Shown: piece by piece, positions 36,965-49,159 of the stretch
Layout: the number at the start of each line of letters is the position of its first letter
How positions within the stretch are numbered: the first letter of the stretch is position 1
From: Pseudoscleropodium purum
Lineage: Eukaryota; Streptophyta; Bryopsida; Hypnales; Brachytheciaceae
NCBI GenBank assembly: GCA_963969395.1
Contig: OZ017795.1
Coordinates: forward strand, 21,619,063 to 21,683,062
Length of the DNA stretch: 64,000 nucleotides
Reading direction: 5' to 3'
Notes under the pieces: generated by a model
Told to the model about the DNA's origin: nothing
The model's input: only the letters and a program-made list of their open reading frames with translations
Database searches by the model: none
Program-made: the position numbers and the translations under genes

Positions 36965-38454
36965 TCAAATTTTATCTCCTTGCTTGCCATTACACAATAG
37001 ATTTCACACACGTACTCGCCTTTGTTGTTACTTGTTATCCAATGCATGTAATAAAAAAAACTCCAGCCATACCCCCCAACATGTATTTCAACATGTATTT
37101 GAATTGAAAGCCACTAAAATCCATAAGTAAAAAGTTTGCAATTGCAACCCCAGATAGGGGCAATCAAAAGTTTTTGCAATAATCAATAATATCACATCAC
37201 ACATCACATGAAATTTGTTGGAGTGTCCAATGACAGAAGATCCGATAAAAGAAGAGCCATCTATTTCATTTGTTTCAAAAAAGAAAAAAAAGAAAAAAGA
37301 AGAAGAAAAAGAGCTGTGGTTCTGTTTGAGTATGCCAAATAGTTAGCATTCCTATGATTGGTTTGCATTTGCTTGCTTTCCTTGCTTCCTTTTTCTCGGC
37401 CTTTTTTTTTTCCTACACCCACAAAAACTTTTGATTTCGTTGCAAAATCAGTGATATGTATAAGAACTGAACTGACTTGAACTGAACTTTTTTTTTTTCC
37501 CTTCGTCTTTCTTTTTTTCTATTCTTTTTGGTGACAATAATGAACGCACAATCTTTATGGTAAGTAACCACTCGCTTCCCATCCCGCAAATTGCAGTAAT
37601 TGTTTGGCCTCATTCATCATCATTCAACTTCAGCGCAATGGCCCTCTTATTTATTTATTTATTATTTATAACAAATGAAAACCATTGCCAATGGCCCTCT
37701 TAAGATACCTGCTTTTTGAATGGTGAAATCAAATGAAACTCTGCTTTGGATCTCAGCCATACATAACTTACTCTTTGGGCCTTCACTTTTATTTATTTAT
37801 TTTTTTTCCCAGCATACATGGTTAACTTTGTGGAATCCAGTTGAAGAGTTGTGTAGTAGTGTAATGATATGGGCCTAGTGCACTTTGTAATCATGAGGTG
37901 AGTCACCCAAATGGTGAAAAAAAAAATAGGGGGTCATGATGATCTGGGCAATTTCATTATTGCTCATTTTATCGTTAAGATGGCTGAGATTTTCCCCTAA
38001 CATTGTCTAGAAGAAGAGGAAGGGAAAAAAATAATGCTGAAACGAGCAGAAATAGTAGTTGCAAAAGGTTGCAATATGATATGATTGGAAAAAAAAATTT
38101 AGAACATTGGAAAAACATTGGGTAGTCCATGTCAATTTTTCAAAAATGTTGTGAATTAGGAAAGCACAAATGGTAAACCATCCTATTGGGGCCGCTATAT
38201 ACAAGTAGTACACACTTCAAATTTAAGAAATGTGCACTATTTGTACAATTCGTAGTGGTAAACGAGACATGAGTGAATTGTGGCACAAATAGGATGAATA
38301 TACCTCAGAAGAGTATTCCAAAGAACATAAAACAATAGGGGTAAATCTATATTTTGATGAGTTGTTTGGTAAGCTGTTGCTATTCTAGAAAGTTAGTGAA
38401 CCAATTGTAGGAAGAGAGCATGTCCATTGTGGGCAAAAATATATTATGGTAAGT
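36965..38454. other. intergenic DNA, no gene seen
   Basis: Purine- and pyrimidine-rich low-complexity runs lie near 37280-37310 and 37490-37520. No coding region was recognised. Confidence 0.5.
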
Positions 38455-38740
38455 AGGCCATAAATTGCCCATTTATGAGCTGGAACTGATTTTGGGAGAG
38501 GTGAAACTTCTTGAAATATTTTTCAATAAATTATTTTTGAAAGACAAGTGAAATTGGCATCTAGTCCAAGTTGTTTCATAATTTTTGGAGCTTTCTAGAA
38601 TTAGTTATGAATTTTTGAAGTTCTAATGCAATGGGCTCTGAAATCGCCCACCTCCTGAAATGTATACTATTTGTACATTCCTGATACAATGAAAAAACAG
38701 TATGTACAAATAGTATACATTTCAGGAGGTGGGCAATTTT
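38455..38740 (+). mobile_element. hairpin-bearing repeat, copy 2
   Basis: An inverted copy of the segment at 31895-32180. Its right part is a near-perfect hairpin: 'cccacctcctgaaatgtata' at about 38647 pairs with its complement at about 38733, continuing through 'ctatttgtacat', with a loop of about 24 nt. The stem is roughly 45 bp. Such a transcript could fold like a small-RNA precursor, but no expression evidence exists here. Confidence 0.75.
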
Positions 38741-39316
38741 GGAGCCTGAGTGCTTTATGGACCTCTTACCCTTAGTTGTATACTTTCAAAAATTGTACAC
38801 TACTAATTTAATTTTGCCCACAATGGGCTCACTTAGTGGTATGTGGAGTTGTGGACAAGAGGAAATCCTGTGAGTCAGGAGCAGAGAACTCTGGATCCAA
38901 GTCCAGTTTGTGCTGATGATTAGTGACAGAAAGTTAAAGTTCAAGAGCAAGAGGCACAACAAATGATGAGCCCGATGATTGCCATCCAACTTATTCCTGT
39001 CATACAAAGGTATGACATATTTTTAAGCACTGGTGAGTTGAATCTTTGCTTATCTATTCATTTCAATACAATCACAAGATTATGAAGCACCAGTAAAATT
39101 GAATGTTTTTATTTTAATTTTTAATGCAACTGAAGAGATTTCATTGCAAAGACTGACCGACTCCCCCACCTCTATCTTATCAGTTAAGAGATCCGTCAGT
39201 TGAAAATTTCCATGAAGGCCTGCTTGCAATCTGGAAAATCCATTGCAACACTGAGGTGCCTGTATTTCTAGTGTCAGTGACCTATCATCCTATTATAAAA
39301 CAATATAAAAGTCAAA

Positions 39317-39473
39317 AAGAATATATTATGTTACTTTGCTTAGCCTGGTGGCTTCTCGCCCTGGCTTCTGTTTCTGCTCTCTGCTCTGTCCAGCCTTCGG
39401 CTTGGAAGTTGCATTCTGAGATTTAATGCAATGGGTTCTGCCCAGTTGTTAAAAAAAAAGAAGAATATATTAT
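39317..39473 (+). mobile_element. 5'-truncated LINE insertion with target duplication
   Basis: A 131 bp body (39330-39460) ends in 'atttaatgcaatgggttc', 'gttg' and a run of A. It is flanked by the 13 bp direct repeats AAGAATATATTAT at 39317-39329 and 39461-39473. An A-rich 3' end plus a long target duplication is the signature of target-primed reverse transcription. The short body indicates severe 5' truncation. Confidence 0.75.
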
Positions 39474-39897
39474 AATAAGAGAAAATATTTTAAAGTAAAA
39501 CTGTCGATTTATGGTGGTCAGGTCCTTCCTACTGTAGCGTATACGATTGACGACTCATAGGCTCCAAATGCTCCATACAAGTTGATACAACCCGTGCCGC
39601 TAAGTTTTAGCCTCTCCTACCAACATTTACGCAGTACATCAGCAAACCAGCCAGCTTTTCCGACATGCAAGATAATAATTACTCCTATGAAATATCCACG
39701 TAGGCTATACCAATTAGTACAGCTTGCTTACCATATCTGACGTAGCCTTTCTACGTTTGCAGTTTAGTGTGAGTGGCGAGTTTTTGCCATTGGGAGGAAG
39801 GGCCTACACAACCACAAAATAGGGAACAAATTAATACTGTGGACCCTATGTCAGTTGGAAAGTACATGGCGGAGAATTCCTCCCCAGTAATGAGACT

Positions 39898-40127
39898 TCA
39901 AAGCTCAGACAGTCTTCTCCGAAGAATGAAATCTACTGTTCCAGTAATATCAAAACCCAGGTTTCCTTGACGATCAACTGTAGATATCAAATCTACCCGA
40001 TTGAATGGTATTTCTGGCAAGCTGTCTGGAATTTGGGTGCAATAAAACAAAACATAGTAATCTTCAAATATTTTCTTACTCAGCAAGGAATGACTTGATC
40101 CGGGCACTGGTCCAATCAGCAATCTTC
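39898..40127 (-). CDS. unassigned candidate terminal exon
   Basis: I do not recognise this product. On the minus strand an acceptor-like CGCACAG at about 40128 opens a frame of about 75 codons ending at a TGA at 39898-39900. The composition is protein-like, with phrases such as LLIGPVPGSS, LPEIPFNRVDLIS and GFDITGTVDFILRRR. Upstream on the same strand (40.2-40.9 kb) I could not link further exons, and the frame just before the acceptor contains a stop. It could be the last exon of a real gene or a leftover of a decayed one. It lies about 0.9 kb downstream of the CARA pseudogene but shows no resemblance to CARA. Confidence 0.3.
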
Positions 40128-41003
40128 CTGTGCGTCAAACACCATCTGGGCCCAGAACAGCATTCCCTCATAGATTGTCAGCCAAAGGAACAGTGTACAT
40201 GATTTCATAAAATTATATAAAGTAAAGAAGAAATTAAGAATGAGAACTGAATGATGTGTCTCAAATGGCTCACTCAAACCTTACAGCCAATTCTACAGCA
40301 GTCTGTTAGACTTTTCAACTTTTCCACCCAACATTGAGTGGAGATTACAACGCAGAGCAGGAAGTAAAAACTCAAAAGAGTCCCAGAAACTGATTGAAGA
40401 GAAGTGGCACCAGGCAAATACAGTGGGTACTACTACTGTACTGAGCATATGTCACATGTAGGAAGTGTCAGCTTTGAGGTACATCAGTAGTCATTCAAAT
40501 CACTACCCATAACATAACAAAATAGTTCAGCTGCAATACACGTAATCATGCACAAGAGGTTGAACATAGTTGGGTCTCTTCCAATAATTACACTGGAACT
40601 AAAGCAGGACCCTGACACATGCATTTGCAACTGATGCATATCTCTGAGCAAAGGTGAACTATTTTTCAGTAAACTGATGGAAGTTGGTGAACACATGTGA
40701 AACTCTGAGCAGCTAAGAAAAGAAGGGAAGTGAGAGTAATCTTAACAGGAACATAAAACATTGAAAGTAAGCATCAGAATCTGGATTTATGTCCTCGAAT
40801 AATATCATACAACTGCTGAATTGAGCCAAATCATAAAAAACAGTCTCATAGGTTTCAGATTTTAGCATGCATTCAACATATTGATTCTAGTGGTGAATTA
40901 TACGAGCGATTCAAAACTGCAGGCATTAGAAATTGCATCAAACGCACCTTCACTGATTGCATGATCCGACTCCCTCTTCCTTTCTACCTAAATACTACCC
41001 CAC

Positions 41004-44000
41004 TCAATAGAAAGCCCATAAGAGTTGAAAGTTATAACTTTTAGCAGATCCAGCAACTTTCCTCTCCGTCACACAAAAGTAGTTTGTCTCGAGCCTTCGT
41101 CCTTTCTCCCTCAGCTTTTCGACAAAGTTAAAGAACGCTGCACAAAGATACGAATATGTCAGCAAAAAAGTGGAATTCTGAAGAATATTAGAATTGAACT
41201 CAAACCACACTCCCAGAGGACCGAAGAAAACGTCCTGTACTTATCGTACATCACCAGGAGGTCAACAATGAGACAATGCAAATTCCATCGAATCTCTACA
41301 CGAACTCAAAAGTCGAAATATAGCTCATTCGAGTTGCAAGCAAAACCCCGATCGAACTAGTGTATTCACATTTCCGATAGGTATTGTATGCATCACACGA
41401 GCATCCAACCATAAATGAGTGACACAGAAAAAGGATAAGGGCACGGTGTACCTTCGTCAGAATCATGAGGACGCTTCAGGATGCTAGTGGATGCTCATGC
41501 CGTTCACAGCAGGGAATGCGAGACCAGCACACGAGCCATCATTGAAATTAATGTGGTTCAATTCAACAACTTCTGGCAGTGTGTCCGGACCAACTGCATA
41601 CTTGTGGTTTCGTACAAATGAATGGATAGGTTAGAATCAGTTCAAAAAGATTGTCTAAGAGCATGCTTTTCAATAAAAAAAATGCGGATGATAGATGCCA
41701 GCAATGCTCGACAGTTAGAGCTTCCAGGAGTTCTGTATTGGGAGTGCAGAATTTACAGAACCCCTGAAGGACCAAGAAGCACGATTTGAGCCTCATGTTT
41801 TTCTAGCAGTCCTGAGTAGCTCAAATGGAAACTATCTTTTTGTCAAATTTCATTTATTATTTAACCAACCCATTCTATGTTCTTCAACGATTCTGGTGAT
41901 ACTAAGTTAGCCTCATCTAATATTTATTGATCATATTGTGAAAAATATGTAATCTCAAAACCACGACTTGGTTAAATCCCTTGTGGCTTGAGAATCTCTT
42001 ATTAGAACACCAAAGGTTCTATTCAAGTACGTCGCAGTCGGTGAGAATATTCGTGCTCATGTCAAGAGGGGTTGAGCAAGGTTGAGAAAAATAACCTGAG
42101 CACTGATTTGCACGCGGCCAGTGGGAAAGTGGACTGCATGGTTTCCATCGTGACGACCGAAATTCGTCTTGAATGTCGAGTCACCAAGTGCCTGGCCTAG
42201 TTGTTGATGACCCATACAAATTCCAAAGCCTGGGACTTTGCCAACCAAATCCTGCACAATCTTAACGGCATAGGGAACTGCGAACTGGCCACCAGGTCCA
42301 TTGCTGAAAAGCATACCATCCGGCTTGAGAAGCAAAACTTCTGAAGATAGATTTGTGGATGGAACAACCGTGATTTTACACCCATAGGAGGCAATGCCCC
42401 TCAGAATATTCTTTGCACCAAAACCATATGCTACCATCTAACACACCGTCACATAAATCAACAGTTAGAACAAGATGGTCAAATACTCTTTAAATACTCT
42501 TTAAGACGTTACCACATTAGAGGCAGTACCACTCAGGTTCAGTCCGCATAGCATGAAAAGTTCTTCCTTCTTCCAAATTTATGGTTTTTCCAAGATATAG
42601 TGTTTTTCGACAAATGGTACAGAATTCATCGTCTTGTTCATGAACCACATAGAAAGCTTGAAAGGAAAAAAGGGACTCTTCAATCTGTCTTACTGTTCCT
42701 CTACTGTGGTAACAACAAGCTCCGATAGACCAATGACATGCCCACTTCAATATCTTGCTTCTAGAGTGATAAGCCTCTTTATAAGTCTCGAGGACGGTCT
42801 CTTCACTGGAGCAGATGACAATTACATCAACTCAATAACCATGATAACAAGGCAAGAAATATTGATCCATTTGCAATAAACACGTCTACCGAAATATCTT
42901 AAGCACCAGGTACGAAATATCAGGCACTTACATGGAGCCTCTGAACGCCAGAATCAGCACTAAACTCCCACTCCAAGTCGGTATTATCTTTCAATTCATA
43001 AGGTTTGCTGCGGCTCAAATCAGTGATCAAAATCCTTACCTGTTCAATACCCACGTACACTGTCAACATATCCACTGATCACCTTAAAATGCACAGAAAC
43101 TATGCACGTGGATCATAGTAACAGATGGCCACGAGCTTACATGTCGAAACACTTGATAACCTCTCAAATTCGGCCAGTTGGTTCGTCCCACAGGCTGTTT
43201 ACAAGTATTTCACTCTTCCAGGAAAACCTAGTTTAAATAAAAATAAAAATTCTAATAACCTGGCATTCTTAATGCAATAGAATCTGGAAACTCTGATCGT
43301 AAATGACCTGATCAACTGAAACTTGTCCCAAGTGGCGATCAGATCAAAACTAGACGGTCACAAATCCTGCCAAAGCCGTGATGCCTTAATGACCATGTAA
43401 AATAACTCACTCCCAGTATAGATCAATTCTTGGAAAAAGTTGCATGTACTACCGCTAGCAGAGAGGTTGACAAAATATAACAAGCAGCTTATAGCAATTG
43501 TCTCTATCCCAAATAGACATGTAGTCAAGACTCCAATCAAGCTGCCATCTTCTCGTAGGCGTCCAGTAACAGCTCGAGTGTTCATATCCGCTGCAATCAC
43601 CACCACATGCAGAGACGCCTTAGAATGAACATTTGGGTAGGTTGACTGCAAGTACATTTATAAAATAGATTAACAAAAACGAGATAAATTCTGTATGTAC
43701 ATGCAACACATTTGCCAATTAGAAGCTTGACAACTGGAGGAAATATCAAGCAATATGAAATCATCATCACAACAAATGACGGGTCTTGAGAAACTTACGC
43801 ATGCCCATTACAATACTCATCCCTAAATATTCAGAAAGGGTTTCTGAACATCGCCAGTTTGACACCCTGATATCAATGCAGCTATCCTTTAGAAAATAAA
43901 GAAAAAGATTATCACTAGCAAAATTTGAATCAACTTCCTGTGAACAAATCCAAGTGGATTGAACCACAAACACTACTTCTAGAGAAGAAGCCACATGAAA

Positions 44001-45569
44001 AGGCAATATATTTATCGGCAGGATAGATGTGCTTGCTCCGAGCTACTAACAAATGCCTTCTAATTATAACAATGCAAATAAATATCACATATATTCAATT
44101 CGTTCAACAAACACATGACCAAATCACGTACAGTACAGTTCAATTGTACCGTATACAAATAAAAACTCAAGGATATGGTCTTTCAGGCTGTAAAATGTGT
44201 CATTGGGTAGAAACCCTGAATCAGAAAGCTTAAAAGGTGGACACTGCTGGGCCCAAAATTTAAATTTGCACTGCACAAAGATGACAAGGGAAATATACTT
44301 ACAGGTCGTAAAGGCTGCAAATGAACACCACCAGTGAAGCTCTCACTAGACTCCACGCCGTCTGCAGAATAAAATAAAATAAGTTTAGACTTTGAAATGC
44401 ACCTGTTTAGTTGTGCAGAGCTGATTTTCTTAATATATTAGCCAATGCCATGATCAGGGTTCAAAAAGTAGCACATTAAAATCGCACTTTGAAAAAGAGG
44501 AAGAAGCTTCAGAACCAGTACCCAGATTAATCCCTGCATTGTCAACATAAGATTGAGTCATCATCAGAAAATTTCTTGATACCTGCCAGTCCATTTCAAA
44601 AACAGCAAAGACGTCACAAAATGATCCCCAGCAGCTACACTTGAGTTTACAATCTACCAAGACCTAATGAACACACTGCCCTACATGCGTCATCCTAAAT
44701 CTTGCATACTCAGTTTGAGAATGTATCATTTCGAGAATTCGAAAATCTTAACAAAAACTGACACGGATTCTTTTGAGAATTAAGATTCTCGAATTCTTGA
44801 AATATTGAATCCTCATAACTTCTGCATACAGTAACCAAATAAAGCTTTCGTTGGTGCATTGGAATCCCCTTCGATTTTCTATCAAGTATACATAACAATT
44901 TGACCCTTTTGATGCATTGGAAGTTGATCATAAATAACTAAGCTTAAAACTGAAATTGTCCCTTTTGCCTGAATGTGGTTACTTATCCAGTCAAAGAACT
45001 GTTGAAAACTACCTCAGCCAATTGAGTGCCAGTAGCTTGACCCATCCTCAGTACTAGATGTCATTTGTCCTCCAGGACCGATCAACTGCCACCAATGAAC
45101 ATGAATATTAACAAATTTAAGTTAACGATTCCTCAAAACGCTTGTTCATTGCATCAAAATTCTACAATTCTACTTAGATAATCAATTTATGATTCAAATT
45201 TACGAATCACGCGAAAACCCTAAACCCTAAAAATCTGCACCAACACTTCTACTCCCACAACCCCGGACCCGCAACAAAATCATACACACCAAGAGCCGCT
45301 CCTAAACTCTGAGTTACGTCTCCAGAGATGTGTACCGGTCTCCGGCGTCCCATTCACACTTTCACAGCAGTAGTGACTTGCAGAAAGCGAGCATGGCGTT
45401 GCGTGCACGCGTTCGGAGCTACTGTTACTGCCATTTGCAAGCGGCCGCAGCAGAAATCAGAGAACAACACCGAAAATGGAAACAAACTGGAAGGGGGTAT
45501 CTCCGCCAATTCAATTGCAGCGGTGGTCCCCATGTGGGATTGCAGTACCGCTTGCATGCTCATGCTCAT
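41004..45569 (-). pseudogene. CARA: CARA (carbamoyl-phosphate synthase small chain) pseudogene
   Basis: CARA is the plastid glutamine-amidotransferase subunit that feeds ammonia to CarB for arginine and pyrimidine synthesis. Exon-like blocks in correct order on the minus strand are: a transit-peptide-like frame (45569-45354), a tentative block (45085-45013), 44634-44522 (LMMTQSYVDNAGIN), 44361-44303, 43866-43799 (SNWRCSETL), 43590-43519 (NTRAVTGRLREDGSLIGVL), 43454-43411, 43039-42932, 42437-42096 (nucleophile motif GICMGHQ), 41609-41452 (NDGSCAGLAFP, HPEAS) and 41137-41004. Many junctions keep GT/AG and matching phase, so this is a duplicated gene, not a retrocopy. Lesions include TGA for the Trp after SKN (43423-43425), TAG for the Tyr before HPEA (41484-41486), a frameshifting deletion just after HPEAS, a lost acceptor before NHKYAV, and a frameshift plus deletion in the GYQEIL...LMT block. 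An intact copy must exist elsewhere. Confidence 0.85.
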
Positions 45570-47890
45570 CGCTCACTCTCCTAAGAACAATTGCAACACA
45601 GAAAACCCTAAAAAACTGTCCACCACCACTATTGCTCGAATTGCAACCAAAAATTTCACGAATTGGAATCCCGGGAAGCTCCTGGACGACCTAATGGATC
45701 CGTGACCTTCGAAGTGGAGCGAATTTGGAGGAGTGGAGGTTGAAGAGAGGCTCGTAAGCTACAGTCGGAGATCCCGCTATCAGTGGGTGCCATGAGGAAG
45801 CTCAGCATCTACAGAACAGTGTGCACATTGAAAATTTGGGCAAGTAAAGGTAACTAGTAAGGTAGGGACTCCCCAATGCGCCACTTTCTTCTGCAGATCC
45901 TAAAACAAACAAACAGCCTAGCTTAAGGTATACATAGAAGTTATAAAGGGTCAAAGTTATTTTTGTTAGATGTTCAAAATCATTTTTTCATTGAAGGTAG
46001 ATAATTAGGGGTTGTCACCTTCTTTCTCTGAGAAAGATGCTTTGTGTATGAAAATTTCTTCAAGCCTATTCTTCATGGCTAGAAGAGAAGAAAAAAACTT
46101 TTCCATATTGAGATATGGGCTCTTTGCAATTCAAGGAGAAAGTGCCACATCCTCATTCTCTGAAGATTGAGAATGGGGAGAAGAGGGTGTGACAATCCCT
46201 ATTGATTTAAGTGAATGTAAGTAACCTCCACCTTACAAAGTCAGGTGAGTTTAAACACAACCTGCGATTTATGGTTGTAACAATTTTTTTCCATTATTCC
46301 ATCTTCAAACTCCAAAATTGCACAATAAAACTATCATTTTGCTTTGGTTGATATTGAAAACTTGTTGACTTAAACCAAGAATACGAAGATTTGATAGTGC
46401 TTTGCCAACTTTGGAGATTGTAACTCCGTAGAGCCTACTAGATCTTTGCTAATGTCAACCTTCTTGACACCTATAGGCCCTATACCATCTATGTCTCCTT
46501 GATGTTGTACATGAAGTAGTTGTTTGCTTAATATATATGTAGAAATTAGACTTAAAGATCTATTGTTTGCCCTTGAAAAGCCTATAGAATGGGTATGTTG
46601 TTGTCATGCAACAACTTGGCAAATCTTCGTGCAAGTTCTTTGCAATAGTATATGCCATGTCTATGACATTCTACATCTTGCTTTCAACATGTGTGCAGAA
46701 GTGCTTTGACAATAAGAGGTTTAGGTTGTTTCCCAAACTTGTTTCCCTAACAACCATTACTTTTGGGCTCCAATATTTGTGTGAAAATTTCTCTTGCAAA
46801 AGTCTCCAAATTCCAAGACAAAAATCCCAAAACTTCCAAATTGATTGTCATTGGTAGAATGGAGAGTAGTTGAGCCTTATTTATTTATACAAATTTAACA
46901 TATAGATATGTTTCAAATTGAATTGAAAAGAATTTGAAAAAATTTAAATCTATTTAAATCAAAATATATGAAAGAAATCAAAACTTTTCATTATTTTTTA
47001 AATTTTATTCATAATTAGGGATTATAATATTTTCATTGAATCAACTAATTAAAAATGAAAGTAGGCATATATATGTGGGTATGTGTATGTCCAATTATAC
47101 ATGTAATTCTAGTAAATTTTTACTGAAAATCTCCTTAAAAATCACTGTATATAATCTTATGTTTAGGATTATACTTCAAAACTCACTTAAAACACCCCTT
47201 ATATTTGTAGTGTTCAAGCCAATGAATTTTTCTATTTGAAGTTGATGAGAGAATGTGGTTAAAGTTAAAGCTTTTAAAGTTTTTCTACTTCACTATTTGA
47301 AAAACTCATGTCACATTTGCGTCCTCAATATTGTGGTGGCATGGGTTCTATATACTTTCTATGGGCTATTAATTGATTGTTGCAACCTTGTTCAAATTAT
47401 AGTATACAGGATTGGCATTAAAGGTACTCTTACAATAGGGTTGGAGTCAATTAATGCAAAATGATGAATTTTTTACTTATTGTTGTATTCCAAAGGGCAA
47501 ATGATAATTAGCACCTAACAAGTTCATAAGTTCCATTACATTAGTGATTTATCAATCAATTTGATTCAAGTGAAATTATTAGAAATGACAAAATTAAATT
47601 AAATTTGATGTATAGTGTATCATTTGTATTACATGCATGTCTATATGGGAGGCTAACTAGGATGTGCAAGAGTTGTTGATTGACCATGAAAATTGGCAAG
47701 TCTATACAACTCAAATGCTATGGGAACCCGCTTAGAATGCACTTGCAATTGCAAACCCTTCTAAATTGCACTCCACAATTTCAATTCTTCAATTAGCCTT
47801 ATGACAATTTCTAAGTTGTGAAAGAACTTTTGAAAGTCCCATGTAGTGGTAAGTTAGCAACAAAATGAAGGCATACGAAAGTAATCACAC
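45570..47890. other. intergenic DNA, no gene seen
   Basis: It starts with the upstream flank of the CARA pseudogene, then becomes AT-rich. No gene, RNA or clear repeat border was recognised. Confidence 0.5.
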
Positions 47891-48135
47891 CTATTAAGAA
47901 GGTTGAAGAGCCATGAACTCTGCTTGGCAAAAGGATGGAAGGAGAGAGACGCTGGCGAGGTTGAACGATGGAAGCTCTCTATCAATGTGGCCATGCCTTG
48001 ATTCGTCATTGTGTCTAGTGGTTCTGGAGTAGCCAATTGAGGTAAAGAAGCAGTGCGTGTTGCGGGAAAGAACTGAAGGTGGTCAGAGTATTTGTGTAGA
48101 ACGGGAGGAACGAGAGCGGAGAAGCGCAGCTTCAT
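47891..48135 (-). CDS. possible first coding exon, product unknown
   Basis: I do not recognise this protein. The minus-strand frame starts with ATG at 48135 (MKLRFSALVPPVLHKY), is much more GC-rich than the neighbouring DNA, and runs about 82 codons to a donor-like AATAG|GTGTGA at 47891/47890. The N-terminus is basic and hydroxylated, so an organelle transit peptide is conceivable. No continuing exon was found in the AT-rich DNA to the left, so it may also be a remnant. psbP starts about 1 kb away on the opposite strand, so the two would be divergent. Confidence 0.25.
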
Positions 48136-48370
48136 CCTTCAAACCTAACTTCATCGCACCCGGAAGAGCGAATTGGAGCAGCATAAGCTAGGGCACCGCA
48201 TCCACCTGCTCGATCGGGGCTTTCTAGGCGTCAAAGCATCGTCTTCTAAAATTCGCAACGTTACTTGATTTAGACTAAGGTACTCTCGCTTGCATTTCGG
48301 AGGTGTTATAGCACAGACAAAGCTCTAAACTAGTTTTAGCTCACCGAAAAACATGTCCGACTGCTTTACA

Positions 48371-48672
48371 GGAGAAATCGTGATCTAGAACATCAAGCAA
48401 GTCTTGCATTCAATGGCGACATGTGTGCAACACCGTTGTATCTTCGCAGAGGCTTGCACAATCAAACCATCACGCTTGTCGTTGCTCCCCATTCTATTCG
48501 AAGAGTCGATCGAAAATCATATCTCTTGCCTTAGAGAAGAAATCATGACCCTAGAACTTCATTCTTGCCGCATAGCTAGCGAAGCAAGTCTTGAATACAA
48601 GCGACATCCCTGAAACTCCGTTGAATCGCTTACACAATTAAAATATCACACACCTCGTTGCTTGCTCATCCC
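48371..48672 (+). repeat. diverged tandem duplication upstream of psbP
   Basis: Units at about 48371-48494 and 48535-48672 share the order 'agaaatc(g/a)tga', 'ctagaac', 'gcaagtcttg', 'gcgacat', 'ccgttg', 'gcttacacaatta/gcttgcacaatca', 'atcac', 'cgttgcttgctc/cgttgctc'. It sits 0.5-0.8 kb before the psbP start and could be part of its upstream region. No function can be inferred. Confidence 0.55.
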
Positions 48673-48957
48673 AAGCTGACAATACTCTGTTTTTAAGAGG
48701 CCTGGAGCAATCCGATACCTAGCCATGAGTAGGATGAGCCGGAAAACTAACACTACCTACAGTGAAAAGCCATGCAGAAGCTCTTCCTGATCTTTCTATC
48801 TGCTGAATGCACGGGACAATCTGGCCATTCAAATCAATCGATGGATCGGTAATTCATGCGGACAACAAACAATTAAGCCATTCAAATATGTGTGCATGCC
48901 TTTGTAGATTCGAGCGAGGCGGAGAGCCAGTGGCCATCCTTGCTCCGAGGAGCAGTG

Positions 48958-48975
48958 GATAACGATTGCGATAAC
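48958..48975 (+). promoter_or_regulatory. paired GATAAC (I-box-like) motifs upstream of psbP
   Basis: GATAAC occurs at 48958-48963 and again at 48970-48975, about 190 bp before the psbP ATG. I-box cores (GATAA) are common in promoters of light-regulated photosynthesis genes. Two copies so close together in the right place fit that role, but the motif is short and chance cannot be excluded. I see no convincing TATA box. Confidence 0.25.
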
Positions 48976-49159
48976 AGGCGCTGTCAGTGGCAATCCACTT
49001 TTCATCGTGACGGGCACACTTCCATCGCCTCACCAGATTTCCGCTTTTTCCTACTCACTCTTGTTGCTACAGCCTCTCAATCGGCATTGAATCTTTGCTT
49101 GCTTCTTTCTTTTGCTCGTGTTCTCTTTACCGTCTCGGAGCCAGCCACAGCCAGGAGCA

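Noticed and set aside
42517..42750. 77-codon frame within the CARA pseudogene
   Set aside because: It lies between two CARA exons with fitting splice sites, so it is intron sequence.
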